Assembly (NCBI GenBank): GCA_002422425.1
Contig: DIVG01000062.1
Span: 1-14,652 of the forward strand
DNA from: Akkermansiaceae bacterium UBA6138
GTDB lineage: Bacteria > Verrucomicrobiota > Verrucomicrobiia > Verrucomicrobiales > DEV007
DNA: 14,652 nt
Reading direction: 5' to 3'
Shown here: positions 1 to 6,160 of the stretch, piece by piece
How positions within the stretch are numbered: the stretch's first letter is position 1
Layout of the letters: each line of letters begins with the position of its first letter
Translations under genes and position numbers: made by a program
Notes under the pieces: model-generated
The model's database searches: none
What the model was told of the DNA's origin: nothing
The model's input: only the letters and a program-made list of their open reading frames with translations

Positions 1-24
1 GGCCGCCAAACCGGCCGCCAAACC
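1..24 (+). repeat. Tandem 12-bp repeat, two perfect copies at the window edge
   Basis: GGCCGCCAAACC occurs at 1-12 and again, base for base, at 13-24. It encodes the two Ala-Ala-Lys-Pro units at the visible N-terminus of the first PIG-L protein. More copies may lie upstream of the window. It is probably a low-complexity linker between an export signal and the catalytic domain. Confidence 0.8.
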
Positions 25-841
25 GCTCCGCATCATTGCCTTCGGGGCGCATCCCGATGATCCCGAATTCCAGATCGGCGGATGCGCCATCAAGTGGACG
101 AAGCTCGGCCATAAAGTCAAACTTGTCGCCTGCACCAACGGCGATATCGGCCACTGGGGCATGTCGGGCGGTGAACTGGCGCAGCGTCGCACCGCCGAAG
201 TCGAGGAAGCCGCGAAACGCATGGGCATCGAAGTCGAGGTTCTCGACATCCACGATGGAGAACTCCTCCCCACCCTCGAGAACCGCAAGACCATTGTGAA
301 GCTCATCCGCGAGTGGGACGCCGATCTCGTCTTTTCCCACCGGCCCTACGACTACCATCCCGACCACCGTAACGTCGGGCTGCTCGTTCAGGATGCCGCT
401 TTCATGGTGATGGTGCCCTACTTCTGCCCCGATGTCCCCTCGATGAAAAAAAATCCCGCTTTCTTTTTTTTCCCGGACAGCTTCACCAAACCCTACCCGT
501 TCACCCCGACTCTCGCCGTCTCGATTGACGACGTTCTCGACGAAAAAGTCGCGGCCCTCGACGCCCTCGAGTCGCAAGTCTACGAGGGCGGGGCGCTCGG
601 CGACGAAACAACGCGGGGTAAACGGTTCGGCGATGACCCGGTGCGGCGCCTCCGCTTTCTCAAGACAAGCTGGTCGAACCGGCATTCCGGCATCGCCAAC
701 AAACACCGAGAGACCCTCCTCGAGTGGTATGGCCCGGAAGCCGGGGCCGAGGTTAAACATGCCGAGGCTTTTGAACTGTGCGAGTACGGGGCAAAGCCTT
801 CCAAAGAACAGCTCCGCCTCCTTTTCCCCTTTTTTAACTGA
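2..841 (+). CDS. PIG-L/LmbE family zinc deacetylase, 5'-truncated by the window edge
   Basis: The frame is open from base 2, and 279 residues are visible before the stop at 839-841. Visible residues 17-20 are His-Pro-Asp-Asp, the zinc and catalytic motif of the PIG-L/LmbE fold. A second motif at 113-122, with the key stretch HPDH at 119-122, supplies the distal histidine, so H17, D20 and H122 are the likely metal ligands. Family members hydrolyse N-acetyl groups from sugars such as GlcNAc conjugates; the substrate here is unknown. The first eight residues are two copies of Ala-Ala-Lys-Pro, which looks like a linker, so a signal peptide or more repeats may lie upstream. The coding sequence holds an A8 and a T8 run (446-453, 464-471) giving Lys-Lys and Phe-Phe-Phe-Phe. 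The stop TGA shares its last base with the ATG of the next gene, so the two are probably cotranscribed. The family call is firm; export is a guess. Confidence 0.9.
   Translation, partial: AAKPAAKPLRIIAFGAHPDDPEFQIGGCAIKWTKLGHKVKLVACTNGDIGHWGMSGGELAQRRTAEVEEAAKRMGIEVEVLDIHDGELLPTLENRKTIVKLIREWDADLVFSHRPYDYHPDHRNVGLLVQDAAFMVMVPYFCPDVPSMKKNPAFFFFPDSFTKPYPFTPTLAVSIDDVLDEKVAALDALESQVYEGGALGDETTRGKRFGDDPVRRLRFLKTSWSNRHSGIANKHRETLLEWYGPEAGAEVKHAEAFELCEYGAKPSKEQLRLLFPFFN
445..472. repeat. G-A8 / T8-C inverted repeat inside the PIG-L gene
   Basis: A run of eight A (446-453) preceded by G and a run of eight T (464-471) followed by C form a perfect 9-bp inverted repeat around a 10-base loop. It lies in frame inside a GC-rich gene. 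Such homopolymers are prone to polymerase slippage; no frame break is present in this sequence. Confidence 0.75.
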
Positions 842-1686
842 TGAAAAAATTACCCCTCCCCCGGACATCACGCCTCGCTGCGCTTCTCGTCGCCACCTTG
901 ACTGCGGTCGCCACGCTCCCCGCTCAGGACGCAGGAAAAACATCGCTCCGTGTTCTTTGTTACAATATCCACTACGGACAGGGCAATGACGGGGTCTACG
1001 ATCTCGAGCGCCTTGCCGCCGTGATCAAGGCGGTCAAGCCCGACCTTGTCGCCCTCCAGGAAGTCGATGTCATGGTGCGCCGTTCAGGGAAGGTTCACCA
1101 GGCGTCGAAGCTGGGGGAACAATGCGGGCTGAAGGCCTTTTATGGTCCGACTCAGCATTACGAGGGCGGCCTCTACGGCAATGCCATCCTCACAAACCTG
1201 CCGGTCAGTGATGTCCTCATTCACCCCCTGCCCTATACCGAAGCCACGCCCGAACTGACGACCTACCCGCGCGCCGCCATCGCCGTGACAGTCACCGCTC
1301 CCGATGGAAAACCGCTGCGTTTTATCAGCACACACTTCCAGCATAATGTCGAAAGCGACCGGGTCGAGCAGGCCCACGCCATCAACGATCTCTTCGCCGC
1401 TGATGGTGACGACCTCCGCTCCATTCTCGCCGGAGACATCAATGCCGTTCCCGATGCCGAACCCGTCAAGGTCTTGCTCACGAGATGGGAGAATGCCATC
1501 GACGAAGCCGCCGCCCCGACGGTTCCCTCGCAGAAACCGACTTCGAGGATTGACTACATTTTTCACCGTTCCACCCCAAATTCGGCGTCCGGTTTTAGCG
1601 TCGAAGAGACAAAGGTCATCGACGAAGCAATGGCCTCGGATCACCGGCCGGTCTTTGCCGTCCTCACCCTCACGACGGAGCCCTGA
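841..1686 (+). CDS. Exported endonuclease/exonuclease/phosphatase (EEP) family hydrolase
   Basis: This 281-residue protein starts on the ATG that overlaps the upstream TGA by one base; there is no Shine-Dalgarno sequence, so translational coupling is likely. Residues 1-29 form a signal peptide: basic start, a hydrophobic stretch at about 12-26, and a likely cut near Ala-Gln at 28-29. The EEP fold follows with its motifs in order: N42 in CYNIHYG, E74 in LVALQEVD, H165 in STHFQH, D199 and N201 in GDIN, D238 in SRIDYIF, and D267-H268 in SDHRP. These are the divalent-metal and general-base residues of the DNase I/sphingomyelinase/inositol phosphatase superfamily, so the enzyme should be active on a phosphodiester or phosphomonoester outside the cytoplasm. 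The fold covers nucleases, phospholipases and phosphatases, and the sequence does not say which. Pairing with a PIG-L deacetylase hints at processing of a glycan or glycolipid, but that is inference. Confidence 0.92.
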   Translation: MKKLPLPRTSRLAALLVATLTAVATLPAQDAGKTSLRVLCYNIHYGQGNDGVYDLERLAAVIKAVKPDLVALQEVDVMVRRSGKVHQASKLGEQCGLKAFYGPTQHYEGGLYGNAILTNLPVSDVLIHPLPYTEATPELTTYPRAAIAVTVTAPDGKPLRFISTHFQHNVESDRVEQAHAINDLFAADGDDLRSILAGDINAVPDAEPVKVLLTRWENAIDEAAAPTVPSQKPTSRIDYIFHRSTPNSASGFSVEETKVIDEAMASDHRPVFAVLTLTTEP

Positions 1687-1746
1687 GGACCGATCGCCCC
1701 CCAATGGGCGCGTTCCGAAAAACAAGCGATGCGGAGCAGGTCACTC

Positions 1747-1780
1747 CTGCCTGCGGCAGACTTGACTTCCCATTTTGGGA
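1747..1780 (+). promoter_or_regulatory. Two small hairpins in the leader of the cytidylate-kinase-like gene
   Basis: CTGCC (1747-1751) pairs with GGCAG (1755-1759) around a TGC loop. TCCCA (1768-1772) pairs perfectly with TGGGA (1776-1780) around a TTT loop. The second hairpin's 3' arm includes most of the GGGAG ribosome-binding site at 1777-1781. No T-run follows either stem, so a terminator for the upstream operon is unlikely. A modest effect on translation of the downstream gene is possible. Confidence 0.4.
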
Positions 1781-1781
1781 G
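1777..1781 (+). promoter_or_regulatory. Ribosome-binding site GGGAG selecting the start at 1786
   Basis: GGGAG lies four bases before the ATG at 1786 and favours that start over the in-frame ATG at 1729. It is one of very few Shine-Dalgarno-like sites in the window. The in-frame ATG at 1816 has GGAG only three bases upstream, which is too close. Confidence 0.6.
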
Positions 1782-1785
1782 CCTC

Positions 1786-2559
1786 ATGTCTGATCGCAAA
1801 TTTCTACTGGAGAGAATGGAACAACACCTGCGCCATCAAGCGGGCGCTTTAGCTGACCATAGCTCCACGCCCAACCCGGCTCTCACGATCTCGCGCCAGT
1901 GCGGGGCAGGACTGCACCGGATCGAACGTGCTCTGCTTGAGTATCTCGACGGCAGTGACCCGGATTCGTTTCAGCGGCACTGGGCCCTTTTTGATCAGTC
2001 TTTGATCGGCAGGCTGATCGAAGAAAACCGCCTCCCCCGCGAGTCCTTCCCGTTTTTGGTCAACCACACAAAGTTCCCGGTCCCGCCGGCTCTGGTGGAG
2101 CGGCTCGGGCATCGGGAAGAAGACTGGACCTTTTTCAACCACTCCGCTTCGGCGATCCGCAAACTTTGCGTGACAGGCAATGCCCTCATTGTGGGACGGG
2201 CAGGAAATTTTGTAACGGCGGACCTGCCGAATACCTTTCACGTGCGGCTCGTCGGAGCAAAAGATCAGCGTATCGTCACGACAGCAAAGCGCTACGGGAT
2301 GTCACGGGATGAAGCGACTGAACTGGTCGATGAGACCGACAAGTCCCGGGCGCGGTTTGTGGATCGCTACGCGGGCGGAGAGATCGACGATGCCGGTTGT
2401 TACCACCTCGTGATCAACACGGATAATCTGCCCGACGCGCTCATCGTGCGGCTCATCGGAGATGCTCTCGCGGACTGGTCGGAGCAGCAGAGGAGGAAAG
2501 CGGAGTTCCCCCCGCTTGCAGGTCTGCCCCGCCCCCGCATCCCCGACCGCGTCCGGTAG
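1786..2559 (+). CDS. Cytidylate-kinase-like family protein
   Basis: The chosen start gives 257 residues. ISRQCGAG at about residues 35-41 matches the glycine-loop region of the cytidylate-kinase-like family (PF13189 type, usually ISRxxGSGG). Later blocks also fit: FDQSLI near 69, LIVGRAGNF at about 134-142, HVRLVGAKDQRI near 152-163, and a Lys-Ser-Arg-Ala-Arg-Phe-Val segment near 186-192 followed by Asp-Arg-Tyr. The glycine loop is altered: the usual second Gly pair reads Gly-Leu, and no classical Walker A lysine is present. Family members are annotated as nucleotide kinases, but their substrate is generally not established. The protein should be cytosolic, with no signal peptide or membrane segment. 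An in-frame ATG at 1729 would add 19 residues without family resemblance. It stands alone between the hydrolase pair and a convergent regulator. The family is fairly sure; activity is not. Confidence 0.82.
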   Translation: MSDRKFLLERMEQHLRHQAGALADHSSTPNPALTISRQCGAGLHRIERALLEYLDGSDPDSFQRHWALFDQSLIGRLIEENRLPRESFPFLVNHTKFPVPPALVERLGHREEDWTFFNHSASAIRKLCVTGNALIVGRAGNFVTADLPNTFHVRLVGAKDQRIVTTAKRYGMSRDEATELVDETDKSRARFVDRYAGGEIDDAGCYHLVINTDNLPDALIVRLIGDALADWSEQQRRKAEFPPLAGLPRPRIPDRVR

Positions 2560-2566
2560 GTAAGAG

Positions 2567-2591
2567 AAAAAAAGGCGGGCATCAGGCCGCC
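2567..2591 (-). terminator. Intrinsic terminator of the AraC/PocR gene
   Basis: On the minus strand GGCGG (2591-2587), an 8-base loop, CCGCC (2578-2574) and then seven T (2573-2567) form a compact GC stem followed by a U-run. The stem begins inside the last codons and the loop contains the stop codon, so transcription should end within about 20 bases of the regulator's stop. On the plus strand the A-run precedes the stem, so it is a poor terminator for the convergent kinase-like gene. Confidence 0.72.
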
Positions 2592-3517
2592 GCGGGGCGC
2601 GTCCACTGCCCCACTTCTTCGCCGGTGCCGCGGTAGCGCGTTGGCGAGACCCCGACATACTTCAGGAAACTGCGGTTGAACTGGGAGACGGACTGGAAGC
2701 CAACGTCGAAAGCGACCTCGGTGACACGCGCGTTAGGATTGATAAGTTTGCGCTTCGCCCACTCGACGCGGCGGCGGTTGACGTATTCGGTCAGGGTCAT
2801 TCCGGTAGCCGCCTTGAAAAGTTTGCAAAAGTAAAAAGGGCTTACTCCCACATGTGAGGCGACGGAATCCAGCGAGAGGCGCTCCTCAAGATGAGCATTC
2901 ACAAAGCGCTTTGCTTTAACGACGATCTGGGGCTCGGAGTTCGCCTCTTCGGTGAGCAGGCGGTTGAGCAGGTCGGAAAGCTGCAGAGCAAATGCGGCCA
3001 CCAGCGTCACGGTGCCCTCGTAGCGTTCGATGCTAAACGCGGAGGTCTCATGCCACGCCTTCTCCAAATCCGGGATCGCCCTCTCACTGAAGCCGGCCTT
3101 TTTCAACTGCGCGGCGACCGGTCCGAAAGCGCGGGACTGAGACGGAGTCGTAAAAACCTGCCCGGTCGAGAGCAGCGCGACGGTCTTGTTTCCGGCACGC
3201 ACCGGAATCATCGTTTCGCGCAGGCCGGCGAAGCAGGTCATCGTCTCGGCCTTGTCGGTGACCGTGCGGGCGAGGCAGCGATGCTCAAGAACACACCGGC
3301 GGCAGGCGCTCTCCCCTCCGTTGAGGGCGTTGCAAAAAGGGGAACCGTAGCGGTCCGCCTGCCCCGCGACGGTGACATCCTCGTCGGCAGAGACAAGAAC
3401 GAGGCTGAGCCCCGTGGCATTGGCAAAAGCTCTGCGATAGGTCTGGTAAAAAGGAGAATCAGCAAGCTTGCGATAGATGCGTTCGTCCGGGTCGAGGGCG
3501 GTGGTTTTATGTTCCAT
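2582..3517 (-). CDS. AraC-family transcriptional regulator with N-terminal PocR ligand-binding domain
   Basis: This is a 311-residue two-domain regulator. Residues about 15-185 resemble the PocR/PAS-like ligand-binding domain, including a cysteine cluster C62, C72, C75 and C81 with C95 further on (key stretch SACRRCVLEHRC), and a conserved block at 104-122 ending STGQVF. Such cysteines suggest a bound metal or a redox function. Residues about 197-297 are an AraC double helix-turn-helix: SLDSVASHVGVSPFYFCKLF for the first helix pair, then VTEVAFDVGFQSVSQFNRSF and the usual VSPTRYR end. PocR of enteric bacteria controls propanediol/cobalamin genes, but the domain is widespread and the ligand here cannot be read from sequence. 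The gene is monocistronic: a hairpin and 147 bases separate it from the signalling operon upstream, and a strong terminator follows it. The start has no Shine-Dalgarno sequence. Confidence 0.9.
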   Translation of the reverse strand: MEHKTTALDPDERIYRKLADSPFYQTYRRAFANATGLSLVLVSADEDVTVAGQADRYGSPFCNALNGGESACRRCVLEHRCLARTVTDKAETMTCFAGLRETMIPVRAGNKTVALLSTGQVFTTPSQSRAFGPVAAQLKKAGFSERAIPDLEKAWHETSAFSIERYEGTVTLVAAFALQLSDLLNRLLTEEANSEPQIVVKAKRFVNAHLEERLSLDSVASHVGVSPFYFCKLFKAATGMTLTEYVNRRRVEWAKRKLINPNARVTEVAFDVGFQSVSQFNRSFLKYVGVSPTRYRGTGEEVGQWTRPAAA

Positions 3518-3576
3518 GGTGGCGGGGTGAGACTGGTGGGATAGTGCCCCAACCTTAGGCCCCGGCGCCGCGCACC

Positions 3577-3582
3577 GATATA
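3577..3582 (-). promoter_or_regulatory. Possible -10 box for the AraC/PocR gene
   Basis: The minus strand reads TATATC here, about 60 bases before the regulator's start. No TTGACA-like box is found 16-18 bases upstream, so this would be an activator-dependent or weak promoter, or a chance match. Confidence 0.25.
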
Positions 3583-3603
3583 GGTGACGTCCCCGATTTT
3601 TCC

Positions 3604-3611
3604 TTACGTAA
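3604..3611. promoter_or_regulatory. Palindrome TTACGTAA, possible operator
   Basis: A perfect 8-bp palindrome lies just upstream of the putative AraC/PocR promoter and 14 bases from the CCGTACGG hairpin. Its position would suit a regulator dimer, for example the AraC protein itself or the adjacent NarL-type regulator. No second copy was noticed elsewhere in the window. Confidence 0.25.
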
Positions 3612-3624
3612 TCTCTGCGAGAAA

Positions 3625-3645
3625 CCGTACGGGAATTCCGTACGG
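3625..3645 (-). terminator. CCGTACGG-GAATT-CCGTACGG hairpin, terminator or operator after the signalling operon
   Basis: Two copies of the self-palindromic octamer CCGTACGG (3625-3632 and 3638-3645) flank GAATT. RNA from the operon would fold into an 8-bp stem with a 5-base loop starting about 20 bases after the last stop codon. The following bases on the minus strand are TTTCTC, a weak U-run, so termination may be partial. Because each octamer is itself palindromic, the site could equally be a double protein-binding site upstream of the AraC/PocR gene. Confidence 0.5.
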
Positions 3646-3664
3646 AGGGGCCCGACTCCGCCCT

Positions 3665-4318
3665 TCAACTCTGCGACTCCCGCCAGCGGATCGCCTCGTA
3701 GGAGAGTTCGGCCGCGTCGCGCAGTCCCAGCTTCTCCTTAATGTGCGTGCGATGGGCGTCAACCGTCCGGATACTGATCCCGAGTGCCCCGGAAATCTCC
3801 CGTGAACTTTTTCCTTCGCCGATGGCCCGGAAGACCTCAAGCTCCCGGTCTGTCAGCCCCGCAATCGGCGTCGCCGCCCGGGCCCCGGCGAGGGCCTCCA
3901 TGAGGCGTGAAGTCATCGCCGGGCTGAGGAAGATCTCCCCCGCGAGGACCTGCTCGACGGCGGCGATCAGTTGCTCCGGAGCGCGATCTTTCATGATATA
4001 ACCACGCCCCCCCGCTCTGAGAACCCGCTCGGCATAAACTTTCTCATCGTGTGATGAAACCACGAGAGAGCGTATCCCCGGATCCATGATCTTCAGGTCG
4101 TGGATGAGCTCCAGGCCACTGCGGTCGGGAAGCGAGATATCGATGACAAAAAGATCCACCGGCGGAATAGAGTGCAGCAGCTGGATCGCCTCTCCGACGG
4201 AGCCGGCCTCGCCGCAGACCTCGACCTTGCCGGACGATTGCAGCAACTGGCTCAACCCCATTCGCATGACGGGATGATCATCCACGATCACCACTCTCGC
4301 TTTGCCTGTCTTAATCAT
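3665..4318 (-). CDS. NarL/FixJ-family DNA-binding response regulator
   Basis: The protein has 217 residues. A receiver domain spans about 7-122, with acidic pocket D13-D14 (VIVDDHPVMR), phospho-acceptor D60 (FVIDISLPD), a Ser at 88-89 and K110 (GYIMKDRA). A LuxR-type helix-turn-helix spans about 153-210, with LTDRELEVFRAIGEGK followed by the recognition-helix region SIRTVDAHRTHIKEKLG. All key residues are intact, so it should be phosphorylated and bind DNA as a dimer. It is the last gene of a four-gene operon, and its ATG lies eight bases inside the 3' end of the HisKA_3 hybrid kinase, its natural partner since NarX-class kinases pair with NarL-class regulators. GGTGAG two bases before the start is a poor Shine-Dalgarno site, so translation probably depends on coupling. 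Target genes are unknown; the operon itself and the nearby palindromes are candidates. Confidence 0.95.
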   Translation of the reverse strand: MIKTGKARVVIVDDHPVMRMGLSQLLQSSGKVEVCGEAGSVGEAIQLLHSIPPVDLFVIDISLPDRSGLELIHDLKIMDPGIRSLVVSSHDEKVYAERVLRAGGRGYIMKDRAPEQLIAAVEQVLAGEIFLSPAMTSRLMEALAGARAATPIAGLTDRELEVFRAIGEGKSSREISGALGISIRTVDAHRTHIKEKLGLRDAAELSYEAIRWRESQS

Positions 4319-5711
4319 GACTCACCATGGGCACAATACAGCGGATATAGGTCCCGCCTCCCGGGGACGCCTGAACGGAAAAATCCGCTTCGATCAGTTC
4401 GGCACGACGCTGCATCGTCATCAAGCCCATTCCGTTCGAGGCCCGGTCGCGCGGCATCCCCTTGCCATCGTCGCGGATGCGGAGTTCAAGGCGCCCGTCG
4501 TAGGCGCGCAAGGACATCTCGATGACCTCGGCGTCACTGTGTTTGATCGCATTGGCAACCGCCTCCTGAGCGATGCGGAAAAGCTGAATCGAGATACTGT
4601 CGGAAAGGCGTTCGATTCGATCCTCATCCGCGACGACGGCGATGCAGTTCACTCCGAACATCTCGCGTTTTTGCTGGGCAAGTTCGCGCAGGGCCCCGGC
4701 CAATCCCTGGGTCTCGAGCACCGTGGGAACGAGCCCCTTGGCAATCTCGCGGGCCTTCGCACCGGCCTGCGCTACCATCTCACTGATGCCGGCCATCATC
4801 CCGGCCTCGGGGGAGTGGATTTCCTTGAGCCGGTTCTCAAGCACTTTCGTCATGCATCCTATCCCCGAGAGTTGGGAACAGAGATCGTCATGGATGTCCT
4901 GACCGATGCGGCGTTGCTCGTTTTCACTGATGCGCACGAGCTCCCCCTCAAGGCGCTTTTCCTTACTGATGTCGCTGGCGCAAAAAACGTAGCCTTCCTC
5001 TCCCTGCTGCGACATCGGGGTGACCTTCGCCCGGATGTAGACATCCCGGCCCGAGGCAAGCCGACAATGAATGACTTCTTCAGCAACGCCTCTCTGGCGA
5101 ATCGCTGGAATAATGCGTCCGCTAAAGGGATCCCCGTCCGCCTGAGGACATATCGCCGGAAACGAACGGCCGATCATTTCGTCCGCCCCCAGACCGAAGA
5201 TACGGGCGGCACCCTCGTTCCAATCCCGCACGAGGCCGTCACGGTTGACATAAAAAACGGCGTCATGAATATTTCGCAGGATCTCAGCCTGAAAGCGAAG
5301 GCGACTCTGGATCCGCTGACGCTCGATCGCGTAACGAATCGTCCTCTCCAGAGTAGCGGCGTTCACCTCACCCTTCACGAGATAATCCGAGGCACCGGAC
5401 TCCATCGCGGAAAGGTCGATGGCATCGTCAGTCTGGCCCGTAAGAATAATCATGGCGCGCTCGAGCGACTCGGCCTGCATCGTGCGGAGCAGCTCGACGC
5501 CGGTCTTTTCTCCGAGGCGATAATCAATCAGATACGCATCGTGGCGTCCCGCTCTCAGCGCTTCAAGGCCTTTCCCGTAACTCGGAGCCCAGTCGAGCAG
5601 GTAGCGGGTTCGCAAGACCCCGGCGAGGAGATCGCGATGCAGAATATACTCGTCCTCATCATCATCGATGAGGAGCAGGCGTATCGGGGGCGACAGGTTC
5701 GGTTCGCTCAT
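4311..5711 (-). CDS. Hybrid sensor kinase: N-terminal receiver, PAS, HisKA_3 and HATPase
   Basis: The protein has 466 residues and no membrane segment, so it is cytosolic. Domain order: receiver at about 10-128 (acidic D16-D18, acceptor D63 in LIDYRLGE, T91, K113 in DYLVKG); PAS at about 138-248 (AVFYVNRDGLVRDWN, ending in the DISKEK linker); HisKA_3 at about 262-330 with phospho-acceptor H274 in QDIHDDLCSQL; and a HATPase with N387 (EAVANAIKHS), the G1 box DDGKGM at 414-419 and a G2 box near 426-429. The kinase half is of the NarX/DegS class and should phosphorylate the NarL-type regulator encoded next. The receiver sits at the input end rather than the usual C-terminal end, so it probably tunes the kinase in response to an upstream phosphodonor. 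Its ATG shares one base with the stop of the single-domain receiver gene. The PAS ligand is not identifiable. Confidence 0.94.
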   Translation of the reverse strand: MSEPNLSPPIRLLLIDDDEDEYILHRDLLAGVLRTRYLLDWAPSYGKGLEALRAGRHDAYLIDYRLGEKTGVELLRTMQAESLERAMIILTGQTDDAIDLSAMESGASDYLVKGEVNAATLERTIRYAIERQRIQSRLRFQAEILRNIHDAVFYVNRDGLVRDWNEGAARIFGLGADEMIGRSFPAICPQADGDPFSGRIIPAIRQRGVAEEVIHCRLASGRDVYIRAKVTPMSQQGEEGYVFCASDISKEKRLEGELVRISENEQRRIGQDIHDDLCSQLSGIGCMTKVLENRLKEIHSPEAGMMAGISEMVAQAGAKAREIAKGLVPTVLETQGLAGALRELAQQKREMFGVNCIAVVADEDRIERLSDSISIQLFRIAQEAVANAIKHSDAEVIEMSLRAYDGRLELRIRDDGKGMPRDRASNGMGLMTMQRRAELIEADFSVQASPGGGTYIRCIVPMVSHD

Positions 5712-6160
5712 CAGGTCGCGGGACCGGTCGGCAATTTTACCAGCTCGAGCCAGTAGGCTTTCAGACTTCCGGCCATCTCCACAAGCTCCTCAAAACCGGC
5801 CGGCTTGGTAATGAACGAATTCACGCCCCCGTCATAGGTCTGCTGAATATCCGACTCGGAGTCAGAGGTGCTCAGCACGACGACGGGGATGTGACGCAGC
5901 CGCTCACTCGATTTTATCTGCCGCAAGGCCTCGTAACCGTCCACACGCGGCATGTTAAGGTCGAGAAGGATGAGATCGGGAATGCGAAAACGGCTCATCG
6001 GCCCGAGGGCCTGGGCCTTCTCGAGATACTCGACGAGGGCACCGCCATCCTCAACGCAGCGGAACTCGCCTTTGAATCCGCTTTTTTCAAACGCTTCCCT
6101 GACAAACTCCCGGTCGTCCGGGTCGTCGTCGGCCATCATCAAAATACAATCTCTGCTCAT
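5711..6160 (-). CDS. Single-domain receiver protein, Rcp1/CheY-like response regulator
   Basis: The chosen start at 6160 gives 149 residues and forms an ATGA overlap with the upstream kinase stop. The frame continues upstream to 6289, but that part lies inside the kinase gene and has no receiver similarity. The whole protein is one receiver domain: acidic D11-D13 (MMADDDPDD), acceptor D67 (LILLDLNMPRVDG), S97-T98 (VVLSTSD) and K119 (FITKPAGFEEL). The C-terminal YWLELVKLP is typical of Rcp1-like receivers, which usually act with phytochrome-type kinases carrying the SHDLQEPL box found in the gene just upstream. There is no output domain, so it must act by protein contact or as a phosphotransfer intermediate. 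The next gene's ATG overlaps its stop by one base. Placement between two kinases suggests it carries phosphate or a signal between them. Confidence 0.94.
   Translation of the reverse strand: MSRDCILMMADDDPDDREFVREAFEKSGFKGEFRCVEDGGALVEYLEKAQALGPMSRFRIPDLILLDLNMPRVDGYEALRQIKSSERLRHIPVVVLSTSDSESDIQQTYDGGVNSFITKPAGFEELVEMAGSLKAYWLELVKLPTGPAT

Noticed and set aside
4302..5756. A 484-residue plus-strand frame opposite the REC-PAS-HisKA_3 kinase.
   Set aside because: It is a shadow of codon bias in a GC-rich gene. The minus-strand frame has complete receiver, PAS and kinase motifs; the plus-strand product shows no recognisable domain.
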